Of a DNA stretch of 64,000 bases, positions 1-10,290 are shown piece after piece (positions within the stretch are counted from its first letter, which is position 1; every line of letters begins with the position of its first letter). This DNA is from Sebastes aleutianus (taxonomy: Eukaryota; Chordata; Actinopteri; Perciformes; Sebastidae): positions 13,703,741 through 13,767,740 of the forward strand of contig CAKAKS010000001.1 in assembly GCA_916700875.1 (NCBI GenBank), in the 5' to 3' direction. The position numbers were made by a program, and so were the translations under genes. The notes beneath the pieces are model-generated. The model was not told where the DNA came from and did no database searches. It saw only the letters and a program-made list of their open reading frames with translations.

Positions 1-140
1 ACTCATTCATTAGTCCTTTCCCTTTAAGCATATTCTGTTTACATTTTAAAAGGTACAGTGTGTAGGATTTGGCGACATCTAGCGGTGTGGTTGCTCACTC
101 CTCCCTTTCCAAGACTGCAGTAACGTGAGCCGCAAACACA

Positions 141-490
141 TTTTTACCCCAATTTGTCATGCCCAAAATCAACTATAGTTAGGTTTAGGAAAGAACTACA
201 TGGTTGGGCTTATAACTACTTCGTTCGTACAGTGAAAATGACACTGAACGTGGAAACGAACAGCGGTCTCCTGGATGAAAGCCTTGTGTTTATAGGACCT
301 CCCCTCCAGCCTGCCCAATGTGTGCCTTTTCACTCTTTAAACTACATCACCACACTCCCGGTGCACTTTCTCTGAACTTTTACTGTTGCCACGGATGAGT
401 TTACATTATAGTCAATGGAAAACCTGGTGTGATTCATACTGGCGCTAAAGGGTGCTTTGTGCGGTGGTAACACACCGACGGCCGTGACAA
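141..490. repeat. Family B repeat fragment (nested)
   Basis: Contains the shared block TTAGGTTTAGGAAAGAACTA followed by CATGGTTGGGCTTA, then GGTCTCCTGGATGAAAG; the same order recurs at 38740-38970 and, more diverged, at 23340-23700 and 40450-40660. It lies inside the family A copy at 49-1313. Confidence 0.6.
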
Positions 491-534
491 AGCCTCGGTA
501 TTAGATGCCCTGGGAATAAGAACAGGCTCGAGCC

Positions 535-905
535 ACTGAGTGTAAAACTGTTCAAGGTTCTTTATTTGTCATATGTCAGTCCCAGCAAAGCAGTCGTTGG
601 CAATGAAAATCTTTGGTCTCAGGTTCCTTCAACAATACTCATAAAATATGTATATATACTGTATAAAAGGGACAAATCACACAAGTAAATGTAAAAGCAA
701 AATGATAATGTAAGGCATAAAATAGTGCAGTTAAAATAAATATAAACATAAGTAAATATAAAATAGTAATGTAAAGGTGAATTTGTAATTTAATTAATGT
801 ACAGTATTTCAGATGGGAAGACTGAATGTAAACAGTATGTAGTATGTCTATATAGAGGTGTAAACAAGATGTAGAATGCAATAATGAGAAGTATTAAAAA
901 TATAT
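535..905. repeat. AT-rich LINE-like 3' end fragment
   Basis: Begins with TTCTTTATTTGTCAT and continues into AT-rich sequence, similar in style to the element at 8345-8640 (CTTTATTGTCATTG). I recall such sequences as 3' ends of fish L2-type LINEs, read in reverse. The match is loose. Confidence 0.35.
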
Positions 906-1313
906 ATACAGAGGTAAAGTGACAAGTGATGAGCTCAGGAGCTCGTAGTAACGCCTTTGGCCTCGCTCAGAGACCGTCCTTACCATAATAACACTTTAGG
1001 AGAAACGGAAGTCAGACGGCAGCTGGCGGTGCCACGGTGTTCACTCTGCGGCGTTACCACAGTTTCACAAGCGTGTTGGAGAACTACGGTGGCCTTCAGG
1101 TAACTTAAAAACGCATGAGGCTCTCTCTAGAGCCAGTGTTTGGTTTGTCCGCTCTGGGCTGCTGTAGAAACATGGAGGAGCAACAAGGCGGACTCATTCT
1201 AAGCTTAACGAAAACACAATTCTTATTTTCAGGTGGTTATACACTAAAGAAAAGATAGTTACGAATATTATATTTCATTTCTGCTAATAGATGTTACACA
1301 CTGTTCCTTTAAA

Positions 1314-1540
1314 GTATAAATATATTACACATATAACCATCTGTTGCTTGCCCAAGTATGTTTTTAGCCATGCTAGTGAGGCTCTATGGATGGCGATGTC
1401 GTCGGCAGGTTCACCACTTTGGTCCAGACTAAAATATCTCAACAGCTGTTGGATGGATTCCCATGAAATGTTCTACAGACATTCATGGTCCCCAGAGGAT
1501 GAATCCTAATGACTTTGGTGTGCTATCATCTGGTAAAAAA
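1314..1540. repeat. Dispersed fish repeat fragment
   Basis: Contains TTGGTCCAGACTAAAATATC, then CAACAGCTGTTGGATGGATT and GACATTCATGGTCCCCAGAG, which I recall as a common interspersed repeat of fish genomes. It abuts the family A copy. Its class is unknown to me. Confidence 0.5.
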
Positions 1541-1691
1541 TCAATTTGGTGCAGCAACACAAAGCCACCAACATGGCCATAGACTCTTGGTCTTGTTTTT
1601 CACACTTTTGCTAAGCCGCATCTGGTGCAAAGGTGTGCACTGAATACTTAGAGCAGCCTCCTTTCTTCTTCTAAAGGAGCCATCCCTCCCC

Positions 1692-1695
1692 TCAC

Positions 1696-1726
<31 letters not shown>

Positions 1727-1740
1727 TATATACACACACA
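1692..1740. repeat. (CA)n/(TA) microsatellite
   Basis: About 49 bases of CA dinucleotides with short TA interruptions. Confidence 0.95.
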
Positions 1741-1894
1741 TTCTGTCAGGCCTTATTATATGCCCATCTATTGAGCTTCCCTGAACAACATCAAGGATCG
1801 CACACCAACAGGCATGGTTAAGGTGTGTGTGTTGTGGTCCTGCGGTATGTGTGTATTTCACTGTACATCATTATGATGAAGAAAGGTTAAAGTG

Positions 1895-1926
1895 TCTGTG
1901 TGTGAGAGTGTGTGTGTGTGTGTGTG
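1895..1926. repeat. (TG)n microsatellite
   Basis: Imperfect TG run interrupted by GAGAG. Confidence 0.9.
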
Positions 1927-2015
1927 AATTATATTTGACGAGACATCAAACAGCTTCAATTATTTCAGCACCCCGGGTGTCGTCCTCATTATCCACTTAG
2001 AACGACCAGTGTGCC

Positions 2016-2018
<3 letters not shown>

Positions 2019-2048
<30 letters not shown>
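2019..2048. repeat. (GT)n microsatellite
   Basis: 15 uninterrupted GT units. Confidence 0.95.
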
Positions 2049-2049
<1 letters not shown>

Positions 2050-2179
2050 CTATAAGAGATGATTTAACAACCCTGCTGTTACACAGGAGGTGGGAGACAA
2101 CCAGCCCTGAGAGTTCATGTTGATCTCAGTGATCAGATTTAAACAGAAGTAATGTCCTGGGCATAAAGACGGTTTACAT

Positions 2180-2524
2180 AAAGGAACAGTGTGTAGCATT
2201 TAGTGGATCTATTGGCAAATGTATTGGCAAATGTTTCTTTAGTGTATAATCACCTGAAAATAAGAATTGTTGTGTTTTCGTTACCTTAGAATGAGCCATT
2301 TATATCTACATAGGGAGCGGGTCCTCTTCATGGGGCCGCCCGCCATGTTTCTACAGTAGCCCAGAACGGACAAACCAAACACTGACACTAGACGGGAACA
2401 TTTGAGTTTCGCGTCGGCCACCGTAGTTCTCCTACACGCTTGGCACGCGGAAGAAGTTTCAGTTGGTTGTAATCTGCAACCTCACCACTTGATGCAGCCA
2501 AATCCTATACACTGCACCTTTAAA
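2180..2524. repeat. Complete family A hAT-like MITE
   Basis: 345-bp copy with inverted ends AAAGGAACAGTGTGTAGCAT and ATCCTATACACTGCACCTTT. Internal landmarks are AGTGTATAATCACCTGAAAA, CCATGTTTCTACAGTAGCCC and the GTTGGTTGTAATCTGCAACC box; the first two recur inverted at 1150-1260 and the last recurs at 47959-47980. It is the cleanest reference copy of the family here. Confidence 0.8.
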
Positions 2525-2695
2525 GCTAGAATGACATGGTTGTCAATAGGTTCCTTATATGGTACCAGTATCTTCACTCCAGCTTTAAAATTGAGCCCGT
2601 TACAATCTAAAAATCGCAAGTTGCTTTAATGTGTTAAAGAAATTAGTGGCTTTAAAATGAATTTGCATTAAAATGTTATTATCGTGTTAACTTGA
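2521..2695. repeat. Family C repeat, 3' portion
   Basis: From TAAAGCTAGAATGACATGGT, via TCTTCACTCCAGCTTTAAAA, to GTGTTAACTTGACA. The inner part matches the end of the copy at 9743-10290. It immediately follows the family A copy, which may have inserted into it. Confidence 0.6.
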
Positions 2696-3719
2696 CAAAA
2701 AAAAAAACTATTGATAAATATATTTAAAATAGAGAAAATGTAGATGTTTTAAGAAATCTTACACTATAAAAAAAAAAAATTACGTTTTCAACATATGAAT
2801 GAGAACCAGGAACAAGACCATGAAGACAGCAACTAACACCATGTATGAATGCATGTGCAAAATACAAATCATACAATTAGGGTCAGATCTGGTGCCATTA
2901 CATACATGAGTCACATCATTTTCATACTCTAAACCTTTCAGTGACCCCTTGTTACCTGTGTGGAAACATCTGCATTTATTGTAATTCTCCACTCATTTAT
3001 TCAGGTTTTTACTTGAATTTGTCACCGATCCTCTTTCCTACACACCATCGTTGTGACCTAAGAGAGCACTAATAAAGTCCCAAAAGGCTCTGCAGAGGCA
3101 TGTTTATGTGTAAATGTATGTCTCGCTATGTGAGTATGTTTCCATGGTCATCCCATGAGGGTGAACTCTGCTGTAGTACTTGAATAAATCGGTTTCGTGG
3201 AAAAAAAGCCGAGCCATTCACACACAATTCTGTTGTGACTGTGGCCAGTAATGAGCCGAGGGGACAGAGGAAGAGGTCAAAGGTCAGAAAAAAACGATTT
3301 CACAGCCTCACACCTCTCACGCCAAGCTGCCGGGATTCTGGGAAATACAGCCTAAAATTGCACCTCATTGTTGTGCCCCTATAGGACTGTATACAATAGC
3401 ATGTGATTTACTGCAGCAAAATGGCCCTGCATTACATGAATAAATTGAATCAATAGGAGAGGTTTTCTAAAAGTATCACAGCACATTGAATAGTTATTCA
3501 TAAGAAATTGGATTTATTGTTTGCATTGAGACACCTTCTGTATTGGATATTAGTGGGTCATCTATTGGGCTTCATGCTACATGTTCTATACAGCAAATAT
3601 AATGGCTCCATTTGTATTCATTTATTTTTCATTATTTTGCTTTCTTATATCAAGCATCTTATACATAAATCATGCTTTATAAAGAAATATGTTATTATTT
3701 ATATCAAATCATCCTAACA
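2696..3719. other. No recognised gene or element
   Basis: AT-rich intergenic sequence. The longest open frames (about 70 codons) have no recognisable composition or motif. Confidence 0.6.
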
Positions 3720-4640
3720 ACGAGGCAGAGCTACCTTGCCGGCGACTCTACCATCTGTGCGCCTGTGGTTTAGATTTTTTAATGAAGACTTTTAGAAGAT
3801 GTAGCATCAGTGAGGGGGCTGGTTTGGGTACGTGCTGATTCTTGCTGTTTTGAATCGCTCTGCTGATCGTGTCCGCCGACGACCTTAGGACTTGGTGATG
3901 GTGCCAGCGGTATCGCCCTTCCCCTTACGCCTTCAGGCAGTAACTGAGGATATACTCCAAGGTATCCTTCTTCTGACACAGTTGGCATGTCTCAGCTTTG
4001 CAGGTTGGCTGGGCTCACAGACTGATTGGATGAGAAACCAGAGCTCTGACCAGGTGACTTTGTGAGGTTCCACTTGTTTGTATCATGGATGCATTGAGAG
4101 AACTGGATACAGCGTGGAGGCAGCCTCGGTCTGGGTTTTTTTCCCAATGTAAGTCTATTGAAAAAAAGTATTTTTGAGCCCAATGCCATCAAGTGACGGA
4201 CACAAATGTTGCAGTACCACCGTTTGGCCACTACGAAAATTGGCATCAACGACTGGCGCTCTTCCTCGGGGCTTGGTTTGTACATGAAGACCATCTTGCT
4301 ACAGTGTTCTTCCTCCACCTCTGCTTGTATCTCATCCTGAACCATCTGCTGCTTCTCCTTTGTACAGGCTTTGTCACAGCGTGGTTTGGGAAAACTGCAG
4401 AGTCCTGCCTGCCAAGATGTTGAGTCGGCAGCTTGCTGTGCCCGCCACTTTCTTCTAGGTTTTACGAGGATTCCTGCCAAAGCGACAACCTCACAGTGAC
4501 GACAAGACTCTGAAGTTTTGGTGACAGAAAACAATCACTTTTGTAACAGTCCTTTGTGACGCTTTCAGAAGGCACTGACAAAGGCTGTCCTACTGATAGG
4601 AGCGTCAGATCAAAAAATGTTTGTCGTTTTGGAGGCAATG
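3720..4640 (-). pseudogene. Frameshifted relic of a retroelement-type reverse-transcriptase C-terminal region
   Basis: Minus-strand translation in shifting frames gives recognisable pieces in the right order. About 4350-4270: EKQQMVQDEIQAEVEEEHCS. About 4090-4035: VTWSELW then FLIQSVCEPSQPA. About 4000-3935: a zinc-knuckle-like CQLCQKKDTLEYILSYC. About 3925-3870: GEGRYRWHHHQVL then ADTISRAI. I recall this pattern (C-x2-C, TLEHILS-x-C, RYRWRHDQVL) from reverse-transcriptase-like proteins of animal non-LTR or related retroelements. At least two frameshifts and several stops (one between the last Cys block and GEGRY) show it is dead. One 180-codon frame (4534-3992) stays open by chance through parts of it. 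The exact retroelement clade is not determined. Confidence 0.6.
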
Positions 4641-4644
4641 ACAA

Positions 4645-5808
4645 ACATCCTGTTTTGTTGAGTAGTTTGGAGGACTTTCTGGGAAAGTTAAATACCTCTA
4701 AGGTTAAAATAGAGTTGCTGCTACTTAAAATTCAAAAATCAAAAAAGAAAACTTTTGGAATACTCTGATCTGAAAGTTATTATTATTTTTTTTAATCAGT
4801 CCCAACTTTCGTGCTTCATTTAGTTTTTCCAATCATGCCCAACTGCTGATCATCAGACATCCATTTATCATTTTCAGGTGTGTCTCTATGCTCTTTTTTT
4901 GACTGAACTGAGAGTAAATGCCTCAGGTTCTAAATAAACCTCTCACAACATGCTGAGTGTGAACATGCCCTGAATTTACTGATAGAGATGTTTATGCATG
5001 AAGCACGGGAGATAGAATATGTTAACAAAAAGCAATCACATGAGGTTTTCTGTGTCTCTGTGCATTAGTGTGAGTGTACATGTGTCTCTTTTTGGGTGTT
5101 TGTGCATTCACGACAAATCCAACATAATCATATACACTCACAAACAAAGCACAGTGTTTGGTCAAACATCCCAAAGGATCACAGGTGTATTAAACTGTGT
5201 GTGTTTAAAGTGTGTGTGGATGCTTAAATGCAGTCACACATTATTCACAGCGGAGACTCGGGTGTTTTAAGCACCAACAAAGTGCATTTGCCCTTTTTGG
5301 ATGAAAATCCAAAGACTTGGCGAACATTGCGTTTGATGTGGAAATGAATGATTCAAATTCTCTGGGCACCATCTTGTCTTTTTATGCCTCAGCCCCCCAC
5401 TTCCTTCCTCTTCTCTTGTTATGGACCAGTGCCAGTGGTCTACATTTATCTCCTTGTTCACTCCACCATGTGTGCTCCCGTGTTGAATTGTTTTAATTGG
5501 AGCTGCTGGGAGGCTGATATTTGTCGTTCAGTTTAGGCAAAAAAGTCTGTGATGTTATTCGTTTTTTTGGGGGAAAAAATTGCATTCATAGTTTCATGTA
5601 AAACAAAGGTGCTGGCAGCCTTTGAGTCAGTGAGCGACAACATGTGTCATCAGGTTTTTCACTGTCAAAATGAATGATTGAATGAATGAAGGTGAAGTGG
5701 CTGTTAAAGCCCTTTAATTTTGGAAATTTTATTTGGTGTGAAGTTGCCTGGATGCATCATTCCTCCAAGTTGAATCAAAGTTGGACGAATAGGTGTCTGA
5801 ATCAGCAT
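4645..5808. other. No recognised gene or element
   Basis: AT-rich intergenic sequence with a TGTG-rich stretch near 5050-5220. No supported coding region. Confidence 0.55.
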
Positions 5809-5809
5809 T

Positions 5810-6411
5810 AAAGGGACAGTGTGTAGGGTTTGGTGGCATCTAGTGGTGCGGTTGGAGATTGCAACCAACTGATTACACCTCTGCTCACTCCTCCCTTTCC
5901 TGGACTGAGGTATCGTGAGCCACCAAGTGCAAAACCGTGGTTACGCCATTCGCCCCACTCAAAGGCCATCCTTAACATAATGCTTGCCGAATCTGCGTCT
6001 TGCCGGAGTGATGTCACACCATCAGACACGGACCTTCGCGGGGCGTCCGTGTGGCATGTTGTCACCCATCTACGCACATCCAAATTTTTCTAACTACGTG
6101 AATGGGCAGCGAAAATGGAGAGCTTTGAGGAGCTTTGAGAATGTCTGTCTGCTGCGAGGAGAAATCCACTCTGAGTATAAAATATATGACGGTTCCTCAT
6201 CATGATTCCACGTCAGCTCATGTCCAAGCGGCTGTCCCTGCAGAAAGTATAACTGAAGCTTAACACTACTTTAGGAGCAAAGGAAGTCAGACGACGGCTG
6301 CCCGTAACCGGAGTTTCACAAGTGTGTCTGTATTTAGATATGAAGAACTCATTCTAAACTAATGAAAACACAATGATTCTTAGAGTCCGGTGATTACACT
6401 GGCCCTTCAAA
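5810..6411. repeat. Family A hAT-like MITE, longer variant
   Basis: Left end AAAGGGACAGTGTGTAGGGT; the right end is degraded (GTGATTACACTGGCCCTTCA). It shares TTTAGGAGCAAAGGAAGTCA and CATTCTAAACTAATGAAAAC with the 49-1313 copy, and has extra sequence around 5990-6230. Confidence 0.65.
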
Positions 6412-7121
6412 GAATAACTTTGCTTCAGCTGAAAAACCTTGTTTTTGCCGACCTCCTCTGGCAAAAGTTTGCATCTTGCTGCAGTGATGTAGAAGTGTAC
6501 AGAAGGTGTGTTCAGGGCACCTTGACATAGTTGGGTTTGACTACAGGTGGGAGGGTGTACCATTTCAACCAGAATAGGTAATTTAAGCAATGTTTTTTAG
6601 TTTTTTAGCTGGGACACCTGTCATCAATGCAATTTTTAAGAACAAAATTAACTGTTTAAATGCCCAAATAAAATGTTGAAACAGACAAAAAAGAGCACCG
6701 CCTTCAGAAACTCAAACCGATCTGAGCTTTTCTCCCTCTTTGACAGGTCATAAAGCATGTTCAAAAAGGCAATAACTGTGAAGGATGTTTTCAGATACAG
6801 TAATAAGCTGTATCATGTTTTTTATCTGCCATTAACTAACTGACTGACTGGCTTCCATCCAACTATCCTCTCATAATATATTAGCCTATATATATGCTGC
6901 TGCATAATGTGTCTAAGGTATAATTAATGAGGTTTTAATTCTGATATCACAGGCACTTAACTCAACAAAAAGGTCAAAGTAAGATCACTATGGAGAGAGG
7001 GATGGAAAGGAGAAAAGAAAATGGAGGAAAAAAAAGGAAAGGAAAAGAGAGAAAGGCGAGGTGGATCATATGGAGAATGTGTGACAGAGAAATACGCACA
7101 CATTTACACACAAAACCGCAG

Positions 7122-7125
<4 letters not shown>
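6412..7125. other. No recognised element; purine-rich near its end
   Basis: Unassigned sequence; 6990-7060 is an imperfect GA/GGAAA-rich tract leading to the GA microsatellite. Confidence 0.5.

Positions 7126-7160
<35 letters not shown>
7126..7160. repeat. (GA)n microsatellite
   Basis: About 17 uninterrupted GA units, 35-40 bases before the TATA-like site. Confidence 0.95.
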
Positions 7161-7162
<2 letters not shown>

Positions 7163-7189
7163 GGATGAAAGAAAGGGTGTGTGTGACAG

Positions 7190-7260
7190 AGAGATGATAT
7201 AAGGCGCGTAAACCTCCTCCAAACGCTCAGAGTTGAAGTTGCTTTCCTCACGTGAAGGTC
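7190..7260 (+). promoter_or_regulatory. Possible receptor promoter: TATA-like site and canonical E-box
   Basis: A TATA-like GATATAAGG lies at about 7195-7203, directly after a GA microsatellite, and a palindromic E-box CACGTG lies at 7249-7254. The next few hundred bases become locally CpG-rich (around 7700-7780), unlike most of the window. CACGTG is the classical binding site of CLOCK:BMAL1, and many melatonin-receptor genes are rhythmically expressed. The link to this gene is inference from position (about 2 kb before exon 1) and is not shown by the sequence alone. Confidence 0.3.
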
Positions 7261-8031
7261 TGAATGACCGTGAAACCGGCAGACTGAGAGACAGACCGGC
7301 AACTGAAACTACATGAAGCTGGAATCATCATGAATAAGAGGATTTGTGAATGAAACCTCAGATTGGAAAACATCATTCAGCAACAACATCCAGCTGCGCG
7401 AAAAGGACTCCATTCACAAAATGAAGAAGCCGCCGACCAGAGAAGCTGTGCAGATGTGCAGATTTATTTTATTTTCAGTTTAAATGGAAATTGAATGACA
7501 AGACTGGAAAAGCATCTGAAGATTTGTTTATTGCGTTTTCTCTCTGCCTGAGTGTTCAGAGGATTCCCAGACTATTCATCTGTAGGTTTTCTATATTCTC
7601 GTTTACACCGGTGAGAAGTGAACCTATACAGCAGGACTAATCAAAGATAAAAAAACGCTCTACTTTCACAGAAAGTCGTCCCTATACGATGCCCCATTTG
7701 GAGACTTGTGCGCGTAAAGGACGCGTCGCTCCGGTGCCATTGCGCGCAGTGATGCGCACCTTGACGCATGGACGTGGGAAATGGGGATGCTGATGGGGGG
7801 TTCTGCTGCACCCCCAGAACCAGGCATTATGAAAAACCATTAGAGTTGATAAAGAAGTTTAAAGTTATATAATGTTTTCCCCGTGTGGTGGGAAAGAGGA
7901 TTCACTTTTACTCCTTTATTAGTCCGGAGCTTTTCTTTTCAGAGGAAGTTTTTCAAGTTTCCAATCAAAGTAACCAAAGACACCAGGGGCACTGAGCATC
8001 CTGTCAGACAGACAGACCAAGAGTACATAAG
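7220..8031 (+). other. Possible 5' non-coding exon of the receptor gene
   Basis: The stretch is free of recognised repeats, has a locally CpG-rich part, lies just after the TATA-like site, and ends in AAG|GTAACT at 8031/8032, a fair splice donor. Short upstream ATGs occur within it. If spliced to an acceptor just before exon 1 (candidates near 9080 and 9146), it would be a leader exon. There is no coding potential and no proof of transcription here. Confidence 0.25.
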
Positions 8032-8344
8032 GTAACTGATATTACTGCTGTACAATGACGCTTGTGGGCTCTATTTGCAGGCTACAATAGGATGTTTGAT
8101 TTGGTTAGGTTTAGGTAGAGGGACAGGGCACACATACGTGGTGGACAAGCTGTAGAGAGAGAGGGAGGTGTGTGAATGTGGACAGAGAGGTGCAGATACA
8201 AAAACTGTCTTTGATGAGGAATCTTAATGTTAATCTATAATTTTCTGGTTTATATGAACTCTGTTCCTGTGCTGCATTCTTTTCATGGGGTCACATCTCT
8301 CGTCTCCCTCTTCCTCTCCTCGCACTTCTCATACATTAGCTCAG

Positions 8345-8640
8345 TGTATAGAATAGAATAGAATAGAATAGAAAGCTTTATTGTCATTGTATTAAATACA
8401 ACGAGATTCACAGTTTGCCACTTCTGGTCAGTGCTTTAAAAAAAATACTTGACTAAACGAGGCAGATAAAACATAACAGGTAAAACACACACACAGTTAT
8501 AAAGCAAATAAAACAGGTAAAGTTGATGTAATAAATAAATATAAACAAGTGTTACACTAGAAGTATAAAAATATAAAAATATAAAAATTATAAAAAAAGA
8601 TATAATGTAAACAGTTTAAAACGTTTAAAATGGTGGTTAA
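8345..8640. repeat. LINE-like 3' end with GAATA repeats
   Basis: Four GAATA units (about 8350-8371) lead into AAGCTTTATTGTCATTG and ACAACGAGATTCAC, then an A-rich tail-like region. I recall this as the reverse complement of an L2-type LINE 3' end with a pentanucleotide tail, common in fishes. Confidence 0.55.
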
Positions 8641-8822
8641 TTATTACTATTATATATAAATGATGGTGCCCATTCAAACTTCCTGGCATGTTTTATCCTA
8701 AGAGGTCTGTAGTGGCATTCCGTCTGGATCCCAAAAATAAGCCACAAACGAGCTGTAGGCACAGTAACTTCAGTCTAACGCGAATGACAGGAGATGTAAT
8801 CCAGTTTAAAAACGTTTACTGA

Positions 8823-8890
8823 AAAAAGTTAGATATCGCATAGTGTCACACGGTAGAAAAAGTTAGATATCGCATAGTGTCACACGGTAG
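8823..8890. repeat. Perfect 34-bp tandem duplication
   Basis: Two identical adjacent 34-bp units, each containing GTTAGATATCGCATAGTGTC (8823-8856 and 8857-8890). Perfect identity suggests a young duplication. Confidence 0.95.
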
Positions 8891-9171
8891 AAAAACTATG
8901 TGCTCCCTAACCCTAACGCAGCTCTCTGCCTCCTGACTCTAATGCACACTCACTCTCTCACTATATTAAAGGGAGTATAAATCATCAAAATTCAATATAC
9001 ATGCATTTGTCTCTTTACCTTTTTAAACATTACCTAAGTCAGCTACAATAACTAGAAATTATGTATTTTAACTTATATTCAGACATTGTGGCTCTTACAA
9101 GGTCATTATACAGACTGACTGAGCACCCCAACTCTGACTGACTTCCAGCCTCCCTGGACAAGCCGTGCGTA

Positions 9172-9472
9172 ATGCTGAAAGGACCGACCCTCCGCGAGCA
9201 CTACCACTACCCGATGCGACTGGTCGACCCGAGGCACCTCCCGCAACTGATGTCCCTGGAGGACCATGAGCCCACCATGGTGGAGGGGACGCTGGGGCCG
9301 CGCAACTCCACGACGGTGGGAGAGGAGGGGTCTCCGGGTCAGCAGCACCAAACCTTCCCCTGGGCGGTGACCCTGCTGGCCGGCGTCCTCATCACGACCA
9401 TCGTGGTGGATGTTATCGGGAACCTGCTGGTCATCGTGTCCGTGTTCAGGAACAGGAAACTCAGGAAAGCAG
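9172..9472 (+). CDS. mtnr1al: Melatonin receptor, coding exon 1 (N-terminus and TM1)
   Basis: First coding exon of a class A GPCR of the melatonin-receptor family (Gi/o-coupled plasma-membrane receptor for melatonin). An in-frame TGA at 9139 makes the ATG at 9172 the first possible start. In-frame ATGs follow at 9214, 9250 and 9277. The last has a perfect Kozak context (CCACCATGG) and would give an extracellular tail of about 28 residues, the usual length for the family, so it may be the true start. One N-glycosylation sequon (Asn45-Ser-Thr, counted from 9172) lies before TM1 (about residues 64-92), which contains the GNLLV motif with the conserved Asn84. The exon ends in the family signature RNRKLRKAG, and the codon for that Gly is split by the intron after its first base (donor GT at 9473). 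This is the conserved intron position of all vertebrate melatonin receptors. The exon is far more GC-rich than its flanks. Confidence 0.93.
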
Positions 9473-9742
9473 GTAGGGCAGGTGTTTTATGTCCATGCAC
9501 GTTATAGTCGGTTTGTGGAGAAACTCAAGAGTGAGTTCAAAAGTGTTAAGTTTTCTATAATATCCATGGAGTAACTGAATGATTATGTTTATCAATAGAG
9601 AATTTAACTTTATCCAATGTTTCTGGAGGTTATGTCACTATGAACTCAGGCTACAGTGTTGCTCTCAGTGAATTTATACTCTATTTCCTTTCTTAGGATA
9701 TTCTTCTAATAGTTTACCTTAAAAAAACATTAATTAATCTGT

Positions 9743-10290
9743 AGAAAATGTACCTTAAAAGGGAGATTTGCCAAGTATTTAATATTCTTCTCAACATGGG
9801 AGTGGACAAATATGCTGCATTATGCAAATGGATGTATATTTGTATTACTGGAAATCAATTAACAACACAAAACAATGATAAATATTGTCCAGAAACCCTC
9901 AGAGGTACTTCATTTAGCATAAAAATATATGCTCAAATCATAACATGGCAAACTCAAGCCCAACAGACAACAACAGCTGTCAGTGCGTCAGTGTGCTGTA
10001 TGACTTGCCCCAAACTGCATGTGATTATCATAAAGTGGGCATGTCTGTAAAGGAGAGACTCGTGGGTACCCATAAAACCCATTTTCATTCACATATCTTG
10101 AGGTCAGAGGTCAAAAGACCCCTTTGAGAATGGCCATGCCAGTTTTTTCTCGCCAAAATTTAGCATAAGTTTGGAGCGTTATTTAGCCTCCTTTGCAAAA
10201 AGCTAGTATGACACGGTTGGTACCAATGGATTCCTTAGGTTTTTCTAATTTCATATGATGCCAGTATCTTCACTCTAGCTTTAAGACTGA
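9743..10290. repeat. Family C repeat, largest copy in the window
   Basis: Runs from AAAATGTACCTTAAAAGGGA to TCTTCACTCTAGCTTTAAGA. Parts recur at 20342-20600, 21740-22015 and 2521-2695. The copy at 21740 adds the left end, with GTTAATCGTGATTAATCACA. I recall this as a common percomorph interspersed repeat of DNA-transposon type; I cannot name it. Confidence 0.65.

Larger units (their letters stand above)
49..1313. repeat. hAT-like MITE (family A), expanded by nested insertions
   Basis: The left end at 49 (AAAGGTACAGTGTGTAGGAT) and right end at 1313 (TTACACACTGTTCCTTTAAA) are inverted repeats. Body segments 49-140 and about 945-1313 match the other copies at 2180-2524 and 5810-6411. The middle (about 141-930) is made of other repeats: a family B piece and an AT-rich LINE-like piece. 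Confidence 0.6.

Noticed and set aside
5830..6205. Open frames of 73-91 codons on both strands
   Set aside because: They lie entirely inside a family A MITE copy and are not conserved as frames in the other copies.
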